Origin: Stenotrophomonas rhizophila
Lineage (GTDB): Bacteria; Pseudomonadota; Gammaproteobacteria; Xanthomonadales; Xanthomonadaceae
Direction: 5' to 3'
Length of the DNA stretch: 64,000 nucleotides
Assembly: GCF_000661955.1 (NCBI RefSeq)
Contig: NZ_CP007597.1
Location: forward strand, 1,915,605-1,979,604
The notes beneath the pieces are model-generated. The model was not told the origin of the DNA. It was given only the letters and a program-made list of their open reading frames with translations, and did not search any database. This document shows positions 1 to 9,427 of the stretch, piece by piece. The translations under genes were made by a program, and so were the position numbers. Numbering within the stretch: the stretch's first letter is position 1; each line of letters starts with the position of its first letter.

Positions 1-39
1 TCAAGAATGGCCCTTCAACGAACACGGCGGAGTGCATTC

Positions 40-624
40 ATGGACGGAAGGCAATGGTGGGGCATGGCGCTGGTGTGCGCGGCAGGGGCGCTGGCCGTCG
101 TGCACTCGGCCCAGGCGCAGGTTTATAAATGCACCGGCGGCAACGGTGAAACCGTGTACGCGCAGCAGCCGTGCGGCACCGGCGCCAAGGAGGTCACCAT
201 ACGCGCAAACCGGGCCGCAACCCGTACCCCGGGCGAGGCGGCAACGCAATCCGCCGTGTTACGTTCCACCGATCTGTCCGATGCGTCCATTGCCGAGCGC
301 AACTGCGTGAACGCAGCGCGGTCGAGCATCCAGGGGCCGGTTGACCGGCGCATCGACACCTATCAGCGCCAGGTGGCCGCACTGAACCAGCAGCTGGGCG
401 ACGACGACAAGGATGCGCTCGCCGCTGCCACACGCGATGCCGGCGTGCGGGCGCAGATCGCCAGCCTGGAGCAGTCGATCAGCGCCGAGCGCCGCAGCGC
501 GGACAGCAGCCTCGGCACGGCGCAGCAACGTTGTGCCGAGCAGCGCCGTGACCGTGAAGCCAACATCGAGCGCAAGTACGCACCGGCGCGCGCGGCAGGC
601 GACACCGCAGCCCAAAGCCTGTGA
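40..624 (+). CDS. Secreted DUF4124 domain protein
   Basis: A 194-residue protein with an N-terminal signal peptide (hydrophobic stretch MALVCAAGALAVVHS, cleavage near AQAQ) followed directly by a DUF4124-type segment: VYKCTGGNGETVYAQQPCG, with two cysteines that could form a disulfide. The rest is hydrophilic, Ala/Arg/Gln-rich and probably helical (residues 90-190), with two further cysteines. It should act in the periplasm; the family has no assigned biochemical role. ATG 40 has a GGAG about 9 bases upstream; an in-frame ATG at 7 and another at 64 are alternatives. It converges on the helicase gene with a 38-bp gap. Confidence 0.85.
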   Translation: MDGRQWWGMALVCAAGALAVVHSAQAQVYKCTGGNGETVYAQQPCGTGAKEVTIRANRAATRTPGEAATQSAVLRSTDLSDASIAERNCVNAARSSIQGPVDRRIDTYQRQVAALNQQLGDDDKDALAAATRDAGVRAQIASLEQSISAERRSADSSLGTAQQRCAEQRRDREANIERKYAPARAAGDTAAQSL

Positions 625-662
625 GGGAGCAGGGTGCCGCGGCGTAGCCGGCCGGTGGCTAC

Positions 663-3365
663 TCAGCGCGTGGCGTGCACGGCTGGCTGGCGCGGCTTGT
701 ACTGGCAACGCGGGTAGCCCGAGCACGACTGGAAGCTGCCGTAGGCACCACTCCGCTGCACGATCACCCCGCCATCGCAGGCCGGGCAGGGCTGTTCCTG
801 GATGCTCCTGCCGTCGAGCGACGTCACCTGCACCGCGCCGTCCTGCACCAGTTCGGTGAGGAACGCCGAGCGCCTGCCACGCACGCTGAACATCGCCACG
901 GTGCGCCGCGCACGGGTCAGCGCCACGTAGAACAGCCGGCGCTCTTCGCCCAGCGGCCAGGTGTCGGCGTGGGGCATGGCCAGCGCCAGCACCGGGTCGT
1001 CGGCGCGGGTGTTGGGGAAGCTGCGCTCCAGCATGGCCGGCAGGATCACCACGTCCGCCTCGGCACCCTTGGCACGGTGCGCGGTCAGGAAGCGCACCTC
1101 CAGCTGCTGGCCGAACCGTGCCTGCCAATCGGGTGGCACGAACGCGCGGTCGGCGTTGTACCGGCCCAGCACGAACACCGACAGCTTGCCGCTGCGGCCC
1201 GGCGCGCGCTCGCCACTGAGCAGCTGGCGCTGCAGCTGATGCAGGTACTGGCCCACGGCATCGCGCAGCTGGTCGCGGTTGGCCACCTGGAAGGCCAGCA
1301 GCGCCGGCCCCTGCGCGGCGGTCTGCGACCGCACCTGCTTGCTGATCTGCGCCGGGTTCCGGCTGATGAAGCGGCTGGACACATCGCACAGCGCCTGCGG
1401 GCAGCGGAAGGTCTGCTCCAGCTTCAGTACCTGGCCGTGCCCGAACCAGTCGACGAAACCGGTCATCACCGACACATCGGCGCCGGCGAAGCGGTTGATC
1501 GATTGCCAGTCGTCGCCCACCGCGAACAGGTGCCGGCCCGGCGCCTGCACCAGTGCGCGGCACAGGCGCGCACGGGCGCGCGAGGCGTCCTGGAATTCGT
1601 CGGCCATCACCAGCTGGTAGGGCGAAGCATAGCGGCCCTGCTCGAGCAGCTCGGCGGCCTGGTTGAGCATGTCCTCGAAGTCGATCGCGTGCTCGGCGGC
1701 CAGCGCGTCGTCCCAGCCCTGCAGGATCGGCGCGGCCAGCGCCAGGAACAGGCGATGGCGGTGCTTGAACTGGTCCTCGGGCAGGGCCCGCAGGCGCTGC
1801 GCCATGTCCTCCACCGTCAGCCCGTTGCTCTTGGCGTGGCTGATGAAGGTGCGCACCAGCGCGATCAGTTCGGCGTCGGGCATGGGCCGTGCGCCACTCT
1901 CGGGCAGTGCGCGGTCGGGGTTGGGGTCAAGCAGTACCCCTTGCCTGGCCAGCGCCTGGCCGAGCAGGTCGAACAGCGCGCCACTGCGCAATGCGGCCGA
2001 ATCGGTGTGCAGCGTGTCGGCGCGGTCGCGCCCGGCGGTGTCAGGCGCGCCGCTGCGGTGTTCGTGCCGCAGCGGGGTGCCGGTGTAGTGGAAGCTCGCC
2101 GCGCCGGCCATGTGGCGATCAGTGCCGGGGTCGAAGTGGTCGCCGCGTTCGTAGCGGTAGCCCACCCCGTTGTAGAACAGCCAGTCGGCAATCAGGCAGG
2201 CCTCGATGTCCTGCACGCGTTCGCCGTTGAGGGTGTGCACATAGCCGCGTCCATCGGCCTCCCAGCCATCGGCGATGGGCGCGCTGCCCTGCGTGACCAG
2301 GTCGCGACCGAACACCAGCCGGAACAGGTCCCACTGGGTCCGGAACGCATGCGAGCGGTCCTTGAGCTGGTCCACCAGGTCGGCCAGCCGCTCCAGCCCC
2401 TGGCCGGCGTCCACCGCCCAGTCCGGCACGTTCGGGAAACGCCCGGTGGCCTGGCCGATGATCTGCCGGCCCAACGCGTGGAACGTGCGCGCCTGCACGC
2501 CCTCGGCGTCCATCCCCAGCCGCTGGAAGGCCTGGTCGGCGCGCTGCTGCAGCTCGTTGGCGGCATCCTTGTTGAAGGCCAGCATCACGATCTGCTCGGC
2601 GGCCACCAGCCCACGGTCCACCGCATAGGCGGCCTTGGCCACCATCGTGGCGGTCTTGCCCGAGCCTGCGGCGGCCACCACCAGCACGCGGCTGTCGAAG
2701 CACAGCACCGCCTGCAGCTGCTCGTCGGTCAGCGGGCGCTGCTCCACCCGGTCCAGCAGGGATGCCGCCGCCGCGCGTTCGCGTTGTACGTGCGCCGCGT
2801 TACGGGCCTTCCAGGCGGCAGGCCAGTCGCTGCACCAGCGGTTGAGGTCGTCTTCGATCTGCGATGCGTCGCCGGGCAACTGGCTGCGCAGGTCCGGATC
2901 ATCGAACACCGCCCACAACCCCTCCTCATCCAGCGCCAGCGCCGGGCGTCGCTGCAGCAGCGCGTGCTGGTGCTCGGTGGTGAACCAGCGATGCTGGCGG
3001 TCGGCCTGCGCCAACGCGGCGTCGGCCTCGTCGAGCCACTCGCCAATCACCACCAGCGCCTCGCGCATGGCCTGCACCGGGTGGTCGGCAGCATCGGGTT
3101 CCAGGCGCTGCGCCAACGCGGCCTGCAGCGGGCCCAGCTGCGCATTGGGCAGCCCGTCCACGTGCACCGTTGCATCGTCGGCAAACAGGGTCAGCCCGGT
3201 CCAGAACAGGCCGCGCTTGAATGCTATCGACGTGGTACGCAGCGGCGCCCGGTGCAGATGCCCGTCAACCTCCAGCGTGATCTGCGCTGCGCCCAGCTGC
3301 AGCCGCCACGCGGGCGACTGTGTGATGCGTTGGCCCTGCGCCGAGGGACCCCAGTACTGCGTCAT
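663..3365 (-). CDS. UvrD/Rep superfamily DNA helicase (HelD-like) with C-terminal zinc finger
   Basis: A 900-residue superfamily 1 helicase. An N-terminal region of about 210 residues resembles the leader of DNA helicase IV. Walker A AGSGKT lies at residues 233-238, followed by DEFQD (motif II), GDDWQSINRFAGAD (motif III), TAHRAKGAEAD (motif V) and YVALTRARR (motif VI). The C-terminus carries a CPAC...CSGYPRC four-cysteine element like the topoisomerase I zinc finger. The family unwinds DNA 3'-5' in repair and recombination, and some HelD relatives act on RNA polymerase; which applies here cannot be read from the sequence. E. coli HelD is shorter (about 684 residues), so this is a longer relative. 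All core motifs are intact. Confidence 0.88.
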   Translation of the reverse strand: MTQYWGPSAQGQRITQSPAWRLQLGAAQITLEVDGHLHRAPLRTTSIAFKRGLFWTGLTLFADDATVHVDGLPNAQLGPLQAALAQRLEPDAADHPVQAMREALVVIGEWLDEADAALAQADRQHRWFTTEHQHALLQRRPALALDEEGLWAVFDDPDLRSQLPGDASQIEDDLNRWCSDWPAAWKARNAAHVQRERAAAASLLDRVEQRPLTDEQLQAVLCFDSRVLVVAAAGSGKTATMVAKAAYAVDRGLVAAEQIVMLAFNKDAANELQQRADQAFQRLGMDAEGVQARTFHALGRQIIGQATGRFPNVPDWAVDAGQGLERLADLVDQLKDRSHAFRTQWDLFRLVFGRDLVTQGSAPIADGWEADGRGYVHTLNGERVQDIEACLIADWLFYNGVGYRYERGDHFDPGTDRHMAGAASFHYTGTPLRHEHRSGAPDTAGRDRADTLHTDSAALRSGALFDLLGQALARQGVLLDPNPDRALPESGARPMPDAELIALVRTFISHAKSNGLTVEDMAQRLRALPEDQFKHRHRLFLALAAPILQGWDDALAAEHAIDFEDMLNQAAELLEQGRYASPYQLVMADEFQDASRARARLCRALVQAPGRHLFAVGDDWQSINRFAGADVSVMTGFVDWFGHGQVLKLEQTFRCPQALCDVSSRFISRNPAQISKQVRSQTAAQGPALLAFQVANRDQLRDAVGQYLHQLQRQLLSGERAPGRSGKLSVFVLGRYNADRAFVPPDWQARFGQQLEVRFLTAHRAKGAEADVVILPAMLERSFPNTRADDPVLALAMPHADTWPLGEERRLFYVALTRARRTVAMFSVRGRRSAFLTELVQDGAVQVTSLDGRSIQEQPCPACDGGVIVQRSGAYGSFQSCSGYPRCQYKPRQPAVHATR

Positions 3366-3377
3366 GCCGCCAACGCC

Positions 3378-3656
3378 TCAACCCACTACGCGAAGCAGCA
3401 GACCATACCCGATCAGCACCACGCCCAGCAGGGGAATGGCGACCAGCGAGGCGATCGACCAGCGCAGTGCCTTGCGCGAGGCGGTGGTGGCCAAGGCCAT
3501 GTTGCCGGCCAACCGATGCGAGGCCACGCGGTTGGCGTGGATCGTGGCGACGATGCCGAACGGCGGAAATCCGCAGATGATGCTGATCACCGCGAGCGCC
3601 ATGTGGTCCTTGGGCGCGTTGGCCGGTGGCGTAGCCGTGTTCATTGCACCATCCAT
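3378..3656 (-). CDS. CD225/dispanin-type small membrane protein
   Basis: A 92-residue protein with two membrane segments (roughly residues 20-38 and 67-90). The first contains a proline-rich turn, ICGFPPFGIVATIHANRV, followed by a short loop with A...AS..A and an aromatic residue before the second segment. This is the CD225/dispanin pattern of eukaryotic IFITM proteins and many bacterial small membrane proteins. Bacterial members have no settled function. Start sites at 3656 and 3644 are both possible, and neither has a strong ribosome binding site. It lies 12 bp upstream of the helicase gene on the same strand and may share its transcript. A DUF4190-type call was the alternative considered. 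Confidence 0.65.
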   Translation of the reverse strand: MDGAMNTATPPANAPKDHMALAVISIICGFPPFGIVATIHANRVASHRLAGNMALATTASRKALRWSIASLVAIPLLGVVLIGYGLLLRVVG

Positions 3657-3710
3657 GTTCGAAGGGCCCGGGAGTTTACCCGGGCGCCTTGCGGTTGCGC
3701 AGCCCGGCGC

Positions 3711-4925
3711 TCACCCCTCGCAGGCCACCGCGCTGCGCGAACGCCGGTCCACCAGCACCGCAACGCCCCACAACAGCAGGCCGCCCAATGCCGTTGCCGC
3801 ACCGACGTACCCGGTAGTGGCCGGGCTGAAACCGGCGCCGATGGCCATGCCACCGAACCACGGCCCCAGTGCATTGGCGGTGTTGAACGCGGCATGGTTG
3901 GATGCGGCGGCCAGCGTCTGTGCTTCGCCGGCCACGTCCATCAAGCGGGTCTGCAGCACCGCGGCCAGCGCGCCCATGGTGCCCACGGCGATGATCATCG
4001 GGAAAATGCTCCACACCGACTGCGCCGCCAACGGGTACGCCAGCAGCACCACGATCGACCACACCAGCACCAGCGCAGCGGCACGGAAGTGGAAGCGGTC
4101 CACCAGCCAGCCACCGGCCACGTTGCCGATGATCGCGCCGATGCCGAAGATGCCCACTGCCAGCGGCATCCAGGATTCGGCCAGGCCGGTTACCTGGACC
4201 AGCGTGGGCGCCAGGTAGGTGAACACGCAGAACATGCCGGCAAACCCCACCGAACCGATCGCCAGCGCCAGCCACACCTGGGTGCGGTTGAACGCGCGCA
4301 GTTCGCGCATCGGCGAGGTGCGCACTTCATCGGGATCGGGCAGCAGGTAGCGCGCAATCATCACCACGGTGGCGATGGCCAGCACGCTGACCAGCGCGAA
4401 GGCGGTGCGCCAGCTGAACTGCTGGCCCAGCCAGGTGGTGAGCGGGTTGCCCACCAGGATCGCCACCGACAGGCCCAGCAGCACCTTGGACATGGCTGCG
4501 CCGCGCTGTGCGGGCGGGCTGATGGCCGCGGCCACCAGCATCGCCACGCCGAAGTAGGCGCCGTGCGGCAGGCCGGCCACGAACCGGGCCACCAGCATGG
4601 TGCTGTAGTTGGGGGCCAGCGCGCTGGCCAGGTTGCCCACCGCGTAGAAGCCCATCAGCCCCAGCAGCAACGTGCGCCGGGCATAGCCGGCGCCGGCGAA
4701 AGCCAGCACCGGTGCACCCACCACAACGCCGATGGCGTAGGCGCTGATCAGGTGGCCCACCTGGGTTTCGCTGATCGACAGGCCGCGGCTGATTTCCAGC
4801 ATCAGGCCCATGCTGGCGAATTCACTGGTGCCGATGGCGAAGCCACCCAGCGACAGGGCCAGCAGGATGAACGTGCGCTCGCGCGGGGACAGGCGCGCGG
4901 CCAGGGGGGCAATCGAAAGGCTCAT
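3711..4925 (-). CDS. MFS transporter, DHA1 (AraJ/NepI-like) family
   Basis: A 404-residue inner-membrane protein with about twelve hydrophobic segments. It has the 12-helix drug:H+ antiporter layout: FAIGTSEFASMGLMLEIS in helix 1, LISAYAIGVVVGAP in helix 2, RFVAGLPHGAYFG in helix 4 and GAIIGNVAGGWLVDR in the second half. Close families (AraJ, NepI, YdhP) export sugars, purine nucleosides or unidentified compounds, so the substrate is unknown. The reading frame stays open far upstream; ATG 4925 is chosen because the MSLSIAPLAARLSPRER start just precedes helix 1. It is divergent from the GAF gene across about 250 bp. Confidence 0.85.
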   Translation of the reverse strand: MSLSIAPLAARLSPRERTFILLALSLGGFAIGTSEFASMGLMLEISRGLSISETQVGHLISAYAIGVVVGAPVLAFAGAGYARRTLLLGLMGFYAVGNLASALAPNYSTMLVARFVAGLPHGAYFGVAMLVAAAISPPAQRGAAMSKVLLGLSVAILVGNPLTTWLGQQFSWRTAFALVSVLAIATVVMIARYLLPDPDEVRTSPMRELRAFNRTQVWLALAIGSVGFAGMFCVFTYLAPTLVQVTGLAESWMPLAVGIFGIGAIIGNVAGGWLVDRFHFRAAALVLVWSIVVLLAYPLAAQSVWSIFPMIIAVGTMGALAAVLQTRLMDVAGEAQTLAAASNHAAFNTANALGPWFGGMAIGAGFSPATTGYVGAATALGGLLLWGVAVLVDRRSRSAVACEG

Positions 4926-5175
4926 GCGGGTGCGGTGGCGGATGCGTTGCAACGGGGAGCGGGGCATTGTACTGCTGCGGCGCAGCAATACCCCGGTTCT
5001 GTCGTGCTGCCGGGTAGGATGCTGTGATGCGCCGCCGGGCAACACAGGCGCCCGCAGCACAAATGTGAAGCGCCGCACGGGCTGTCTCGCGGGATCGTGC
5101 GACAATTCATTCCCTGTACCCCCGATGTGGCGGGTACGCCTGCACGGGGCCCACGCCGCCCCATCGAGGAACGCA

Positions 5176-6165
5176 ATGCACACAGGCTCCGGCTTCCCCA
5201 GTGTGGTCGGCTTTGACCTGCCTGGCCTGCAGGACGGGCCGGCCCCGTCGCGGGTGATTGTCAGTGCCTTGCTCGACACCACCCCGGGCGATGACTGGAT
5301 GCGGGTCCTGGATCGCCTGGCCTGGCCGGCATTGCGGCTGGACCACGGCGTCGAACAGCTGCGCCTGGTGGGGCAGGGCATCCACTTCGTCGGGGATATC
5401 CGGGATGGACGTGGGTTGTCGGCCGCCGTGCGCGAACTGTTCGACCTGGTCACGGCCAAGGTGCTCTCTGCGCGCATGGCCGCGCTCGAAAATCCGGTGG
5501 ACGACCTCGCACTGACGGCCCCGCCGTTGGCGCCCATCCTGGTGTCGCACGATCCGCGCCTCGCCGATGTCGCCGCGTTGTTGGAACTACCGGCGCTGCC
5601 GGCCCTGCTGGAACTGGCCAGCCGCCTGACCGGCATGCGCTTTGTCGCGGTCGCGCGGGTCACCGCCGAGCGCTGGACGGCGTGCGCCGTGCACGACCTG
5701 CTGGGCTTCGGGCTGCAACCCGGGCAAGACCTGGTGCTGGAAACCACCATCTGCGACGAGATCCGCCAGCACCACCACACGGTGCAGTTCGACCACGCCA
5801 GTGCCGACCCGGTGTTCTCCACCCATCCCACACCGGCGATGTACGGCTTCGAAAGTTACCTGTCGGTGCCGATGTTCCGGCGCGACGGCAGCCTGTTCGG
5901 CACCCTGTGTGCGCTGGACCCCAACCCCTCGCAGCTGGATGCGGTAAGCGTGCGGTGCTTCGAAGTGTTGGCCGCATGGATCGGCGCGCAGCTGGAGCTG
6001 GAGGACGCGCAGGGCACCATCGACAGTCAGGCGCCACAGACCGTGCGTGCCGCGTTGGCGGCGGTCGCCGAACAGGCGGCACGGATCGCCGCCAGCGCGG
6101 CGCCAACGTCAGCGCTGCACGACACTGCCAAGCGCATCGAAGCGTTGAGTCGGGTCGAGCGCTGA
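5176..6165 (+). CDS. GAF domain-containing protein
   Basis: A 329-residue soluble protein. Residues about 130-285 form a GAF sensory domain (LLELASRLTGMRFVAVARV..., ICDEIRQ, ESYLSVPMFRRDGSLFGTLCALD). An N-terminal region of about 120 residues is not assigned and includes a possible two-layer fold (RVIVSALLDTTPGDDWMRVLDRLA). The C-terminus is a short Ala-rich helix. No output domain such as GGDEF, EAL or kinase is fused, so it may work by protein contact or as a small-molecule sensor. ATG 5176 follows a GAGGA at 5166-5170, which fixes the start although the frame is open upstream. Confidence 0.8.
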   Translation: MHTGSGFPSVVGFDLPGLQDGPAPSRVIVSALLDTTPGDDWMRVLDRLAWPALRLDHGVEQLRLVGQGIHFVGDIRDGRGLSAAVRELFDLVTAKVLSARMAALENPVDDLALTAPPLAPILVSHDPRLADVAALLELPALPALLELASRLTGMRFVAVARVTAERWTACAVHDLLGFGLQPGQDLVLETTICDEIRQHHHTVQFDHASADPVFSTHPTPAMYGFESYLSVPMFRRDGSLFGTLCALDPNPSQLDAVSVRCFEVLAAWIGAQLELEDAQGTIDSQAPQTVRAALAAVAEQAARIAASAAPTSALHDTAKRIEALSRVER

Positions 6166-6215
6166 GGCCACTGGCAGGCGCCGGGCTCGGTCACGTGCGT
6201 CGACGGCCCCCGCGT

Positions 6216-7175
6216 TCAGTCCTTGAATCGCACCGAGCGGGCGATCGCCTCGACCGCTTCGTACGCATCGGCATCGCTGCCGGGTGGAAAGATCGCCACC
6301 AGGCGCACATAGCGACGTCCCGGCCATAGCGCCAGATAGTGCACGTACCGACCACCGTCAGGCAGGCTGCCGGTTACCCGCTCGCCGTCGATACCGCCAA
6401 AGGCCACCGCTTGCCGCGCAAGGGGCGTGCCCTGCTGGATCTCACGGGTGCCGCCGATCAACACCCCTGACAGTCTGCCCAGATCATCCGAGCCGGCGGG
6501 CAGGGACAACTGCGAAGCGATGATCACCCGCGGCTGACCTCCGTCGGGGTCCACATCGCGTTCGCCGGCCATCATCAGCATGCCGGCGCCGGCCAGCGTA
6601 TCGATCACCCGGAAGGGCGGCCGTGCGGTGGCATGGAAGGGCAGGGCCGCCAATGCCTCATCCAGGCTGGCGGGGCTGCCCAGCGTCACCGACGCCAGGG
6701 CGGCCAGCGCAGCAGGCTGTGCCAGGGCGTGCGCCGTGGGCGCCTGTACGGTCACCAGCACGGTGCGGCGCCCCTGATACAGCGCGACCCATTTGTCGAA
6801 CACATGTCCATGCGCGGCCTGGCGGCCGATCGCAACCGGCACCGTAATGCCGTCGGCGGCGATGGACTGCAGGCGATCGATCTCCACCCCTTGAGTGGCA
6901 AAGTGGTGGCGTGCACTGGGCAGGTCGTTGAACAGCGTGGCAACGGCCGGCGCGCTGTGGGCCGGTAGCTCGGCTACCAGGATGCTGGCCTGGCCATCGG
7001 CGGTGACGAACCCGGCGAAGTTGGGGGCAGGCAGGAAGCCGGCCGGGGGCGCCATGCGGACCAGCGAGCCAGGCACGGGTTGCACCGGTGGCGCAGGGGG
7101 CGCCTTGCAACCCACCAGCAAGGGGAGCAGGCAGCACGCGGCGGCACGCAGAGCACGGCGAAGAAACGCAAGCAT
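6216..7175 (-). CDS. Putative lipoprotein of unknown function
   Basis: A 319-residue protein. A short charged start is followed by a hydrophobic core and the lipobox LLVGC, so the product should be lipid-modified at Cys23 and held in the periplasm or outer membrane. After that come a Pro/Ala linker and about 270 residues with no domain I recognise; repeated VIIASQLSLPAG and YVHYLALWPGRRYVRLVAIF stretches suggest a mostly beta fold. ATG 7175 is preceded by GAGG, and its position places the lipobox correctly; an in-frame ATG at 7229 would spoil the signal peptide. It is tail-to-tail with the GAF gene. Confidence 0.7.
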   Translation of the reverse strand: MLAFLRRALRAAACCLLPLLVGCKAPPAPPVQPVPGSLVRMAPPAGFLPAPNFAGFVTADGQASILVAELPAHSAPAVATLFNDLPSARHHFATQGVEIDRLQSIAADGITVPVAIGRQAAHGHVFDKWVALYQGRRTVLVTVQAPTAHALAQPAALAALASVTLGSPASLDEALAALPFHATARPPFRVIDTLAGAGMLMMAGERDVDPDGGQPRVIIASQLSLPAGSDDLGRLSGVLIGGTREIQQGTPLARQAVAFGGIDGERVTGSLPDGGRYVHYLALWPGRRYVRLVAIFPPGSDADAYEAVEAIARSVRFKD

Positions 7176-7334
7176 CGAAGCCTCATTGCAGAAGTCCCGG
7201 CGTCGGCGAACCCGCCGCGGGGCGTTCAAGGCACCGGTGTGATCGCGTCACCGCCGATGGTCGAAGCCGGCCATGCTCGGATCCATCGCGGCCCGTTGCA
7301 ATACAACTTCTTTGAAATGCGCGTGCCGTTGGGC

Positions 7335-7574
7335 TCAGCTGTCGGCGTCGACCCGGGCAAAGCGCGGGCGGCGCACGCCGTCCACCTCCACCTCCGCGCA
7401 GAATATGGCGAACGGGCGTACCCACAGGCCCACGTCCGCATCGCGCGGGCGGTACAGCACCAGCGGCTCCAGCGTTTCGCTGTGGCGCACCACGCCCAGC
7501 ACGTCGTAGTTGCCGCCCTTGAAATGGCGATAGTGGCCAAGGGGCAGGCTGGGCAGGGGCGCAAGATCGGACAT
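7335..7574 (-). CDS. DUF1653 domain protein
   Basis: A 79-residue protein that is nearly all DUF1653: GHYRHFKGGNYDVLGVVRHSE, LVLYRP, LWVRPFAIF and an acidic C-terminal end. The family is widespread as a single small domain with an SH3-like beta architecture and no established activity. It is divergent from mntR, with about 155 bp between the starts. No frameshift is seen and the length is normal for the family. Confidence 0.85.
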   Translation of the reverse strand: MSDLAPLPSLPLGHYRHFKGGNYDVLGVVRHSETLEPLVLYRPRDADVGLWVRPFAIFCAEVEVDGVRRPRFARVDADS

Positions 7575-7730
7575 GGTGGCGTGGGCAGGTCAACCGATGG
7601 CCGCGAAGTATCGCACCGTGCACGTTCGCTGACGGTGTCGCGCCGCCAGCCCGGCGCCGCTGCCCGATCACCCCCCAGCGCGTAGAATAGGCCCCATTGC
7701 CGTTGTCGGCCGCCTTGGATCCGCGCGCCC

Positions 7731-8189
7731 ATGCCGCCAGCCTCCCTGTCCAGGAAATCCCCGTTGCTTGCCGCCGAAGCGCATGCGGAGGGCTTCGTGC
7801 AAGTGCGCGAAGCGCGCCGCTCGGAGCTGGTGGAAGACTACGTGGAGCTCATCGCCGACCTGATCGCCGACGGCCGCGAGGCCCGCCAGGTGGATATCGC
7901 CACCCGCCTGGGCGTGGCGCAGCCAACCGTGGCCAAGGCGCTGAAGCGGTTGGTCAAGGAGGGCTGGGCGGTGCAGCGGCCGTATCGCGGCGTGTTCCTG
8001 ACCCCGGCCGGCGAGGCGCTGGCGGTGGAGATGCGCGCGCGCCACCAGACCGTGGAGAAGTTTCTGCTGGCACTGGGCGTGGACGCCGATTCGGCGCGAC
8101 GCGATGCCGAAGGCATCGAGCATCATGTGAGCGAAGCGACCCTGGCCGCGTTCGAGGCGTTCGTGCGCAAGGCCAATGGCCATGGTTGA
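7731..8189 (+). CDS. mntR: Manganese-responsive transcriptional regulator MntR
   Basis: A 152-residue DtxR/MntR-family regulator. The winged helix-turn-helix covers residues about 40-95 ([28 protein letters not shown], then [13 protein letters not shown]), followed by the metal-binding dimerisation helices with the family's His/Glu/Asp ligands ([25 protein letters not shown]). In proteobacteria MntR with Mn(II) represses importers such as mntH and activates efflux such as mntP; neither target lies in this window. The 3' end overlaps tadA by 14 bp, so the two are likely co-transcribed. Confidence 0.9.
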   Translation: MPPASLSRKSPLLAAEAHAEGFVQVREARRSELVEDYVELIADLIADGREARQVDIATRLGVAQPTVAKALKRLVKEGWAVQRPYRGVFLTPAGEALAVEMRARHQTVEKFLLALGVDADSARRDAEGIEHHVSEATLAAFEAFVRKANGHG

Positions 8190-8706
8190 GTACCTGCCCG
8201 CGCCGCCGCCGCTGGGCGTGCCGGTGCACGACCAGGACGAACACTGGATGCGCCACGCGCTGGCGCTGGCCGAGCGTGCCGAACGCGAGTTCAACGAGAT
8301 TCCGGTGGGTGCGCTGCTGGTCGGCGCCGACGGCCAACTGCTGGGCGAAGGCTGGAACCTCAACATCGCCGACCACGACCCCAGCGCGCATGCCGAGATC
8401 GTGGCAATGCGCAAGGCGGGCAGGGCGATCAGCAACCACCGGCTGGTGGGCAGCACGCTGTATGTGACGTTGGAGCCGTGCGCGATGTGCGCCATGGCGA
8501 TCGTGCATGCGCGCGTGGCACGCGTGGTGTATGCCGCCAGCGATCCCAAGACCGGCGCCTGCGGCAGCGTGTTCGACCTGCTGGGCGACGCGCGCCACAA
8601 CCACCGGGTCGAGATTCATGGCGGCGTGCTGGCCAAGGACGCCAGCACCCGGTTGACCAACTACTTCCGCGCCAAACGCGGCAAGCCGCCGCTGCTGCTG
8701 GAATAA
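8176..8706 (+). CDS. tadA: tRNA-specific adenosine deaminase TadA
   Basis: A 176-residue zinc-dependent deaminase that converts A34 to inosine in tRNA-Arg(ACG). The cytidine-deaminase motifs are complete: [11 protein letters not shown] (zinc His plus catalytic Glu) and [13 protein letters not shown] (two zinc Cys). The [21 protein letters not shown] segment is typical of TadA. Translation begins inside the end of mntR at ATG 8176; ATG 8182 is an alternative two codons downstream. The N-terminus is about 10 residues longer than E. coli TadA. Confidence 0.95.
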   Translation: MAMVEYLPAPPPLGVPVHDQDEHWMRHALALAERAEREFNEIPVGALLVGADGQLLGEGWNLNIADHDPSAHAEIVAMRKAGRAISNHRLVGSTLYVTLEPCAMCAMAIVHARVARVVYAASDPKTGACGSVFDLLGDARHNHRVEIHGGVLAKDASTRLTNYFRAKRGKPPLLLE

Positions 8707-8808
8707 CCGGCACTGTCCGCGACGGGGTGATGACGCGGGGGCGGTATCATATCGGCCATTCTCATCCCGGCCGGCGCTGCGGCGCCGTCCCCTGCACAAG
8801 GCGTAGAC

Positions 8809-9378
8809 ATGGCTGACAACGGCGCAGAAGGCGAACGATTGATCTGGATCGACCTGGAAATGACCGGTCTGGATACCGACAACGACGCGATCATCGAGAT
8901 CGCCACCGTGGTCACCGATGCGCAGTTGAACGTCCTTGCCGAAGGCCCCGAGTTCGCCATTCACCATCCGGTCGAGCGCCTGGAAGCGATGGACGAATGG
9001 AACCGCACCCAGCACCGCCGCTCCGGCCTGTGGCAGCGCGTGGTCGACAGCCAAGTCACCCTCGGCCAGGCCGAAGCGCAGACGGTGAATTTCCTGGCGC
9101 AGTGGATCAAGGCCGGTGCCTCGCCGATGTGCGGCAACTCGATCTGCCAGGACCGCCGCTTCCTGCACCGCGAGATGCCGCGGCTGGAGAAGTACTTCCA
9201 CTACCGCAACCTGGACGTGTCCACGGTGAAGGAACTGGCCAAGCGCTGGGCGCCGAGCGTGGCGGCCGGGCTGACCAAGACCGCCAGCCATACCGCGCTG
9301 AGCGACGTGCACGACTCGATCGCCGAACTGCGCCACTATCGCCAGTTCATGGGCGCGCTGTCGGGCCTGCCGGGCTGA
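8809..9378 (+). CDS. orn: Oligoribonuclease
   Basis: A 189-residue DEDDh 3'-5' exoribonuclease that degrades 2-5 nt RNAs, including pGpG from c-di-GMP breakdown. The motifs are visible in order: [12 protein letters not shown] (DxE), [12 protein letters not shown] and [11 protein letters not shown] (HxxxxD). Length and sequence match the family throughout. It is the only visible link here between RNA turnover and the c-di-GMP enzyme encoded at 24.8 kb. The gene stands alone between tadA and the EcsC gene on the same strand. Confidence 0.97.
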   Translation: MADNGAEGERLIWIDLEMTGLDTDNDAIIEIATVVTDAQLNVLAEGPEFAIHHPVERLEAMDEWNRTQHRRSGLWQRVVDSQVTLGQAEAQTVNFLAQWIKAGASPMCGNSICQDRRFLHREMPRLEKYFHYRNLDVSTVKELAKRWAPSVAAGLTKTASHTALSDVHDSIAELRHYRQFMGALSGLPG

Positions 9379-9427
9379 CCGCAACGGCCTGACGCGGGGC
9401 GCACATTCCGTTCAACCGCCCGGCGCT

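Noticed and set aside
675..5027. A 1,450-codon open frame on the + strand across the helicase and MFS genes
   Set aside because: It is antisense to two well-conserved genes; the translation is Gln/His/Arg/Gly-rich with no domains. Long antisense frames are common in GC-rich DNA.
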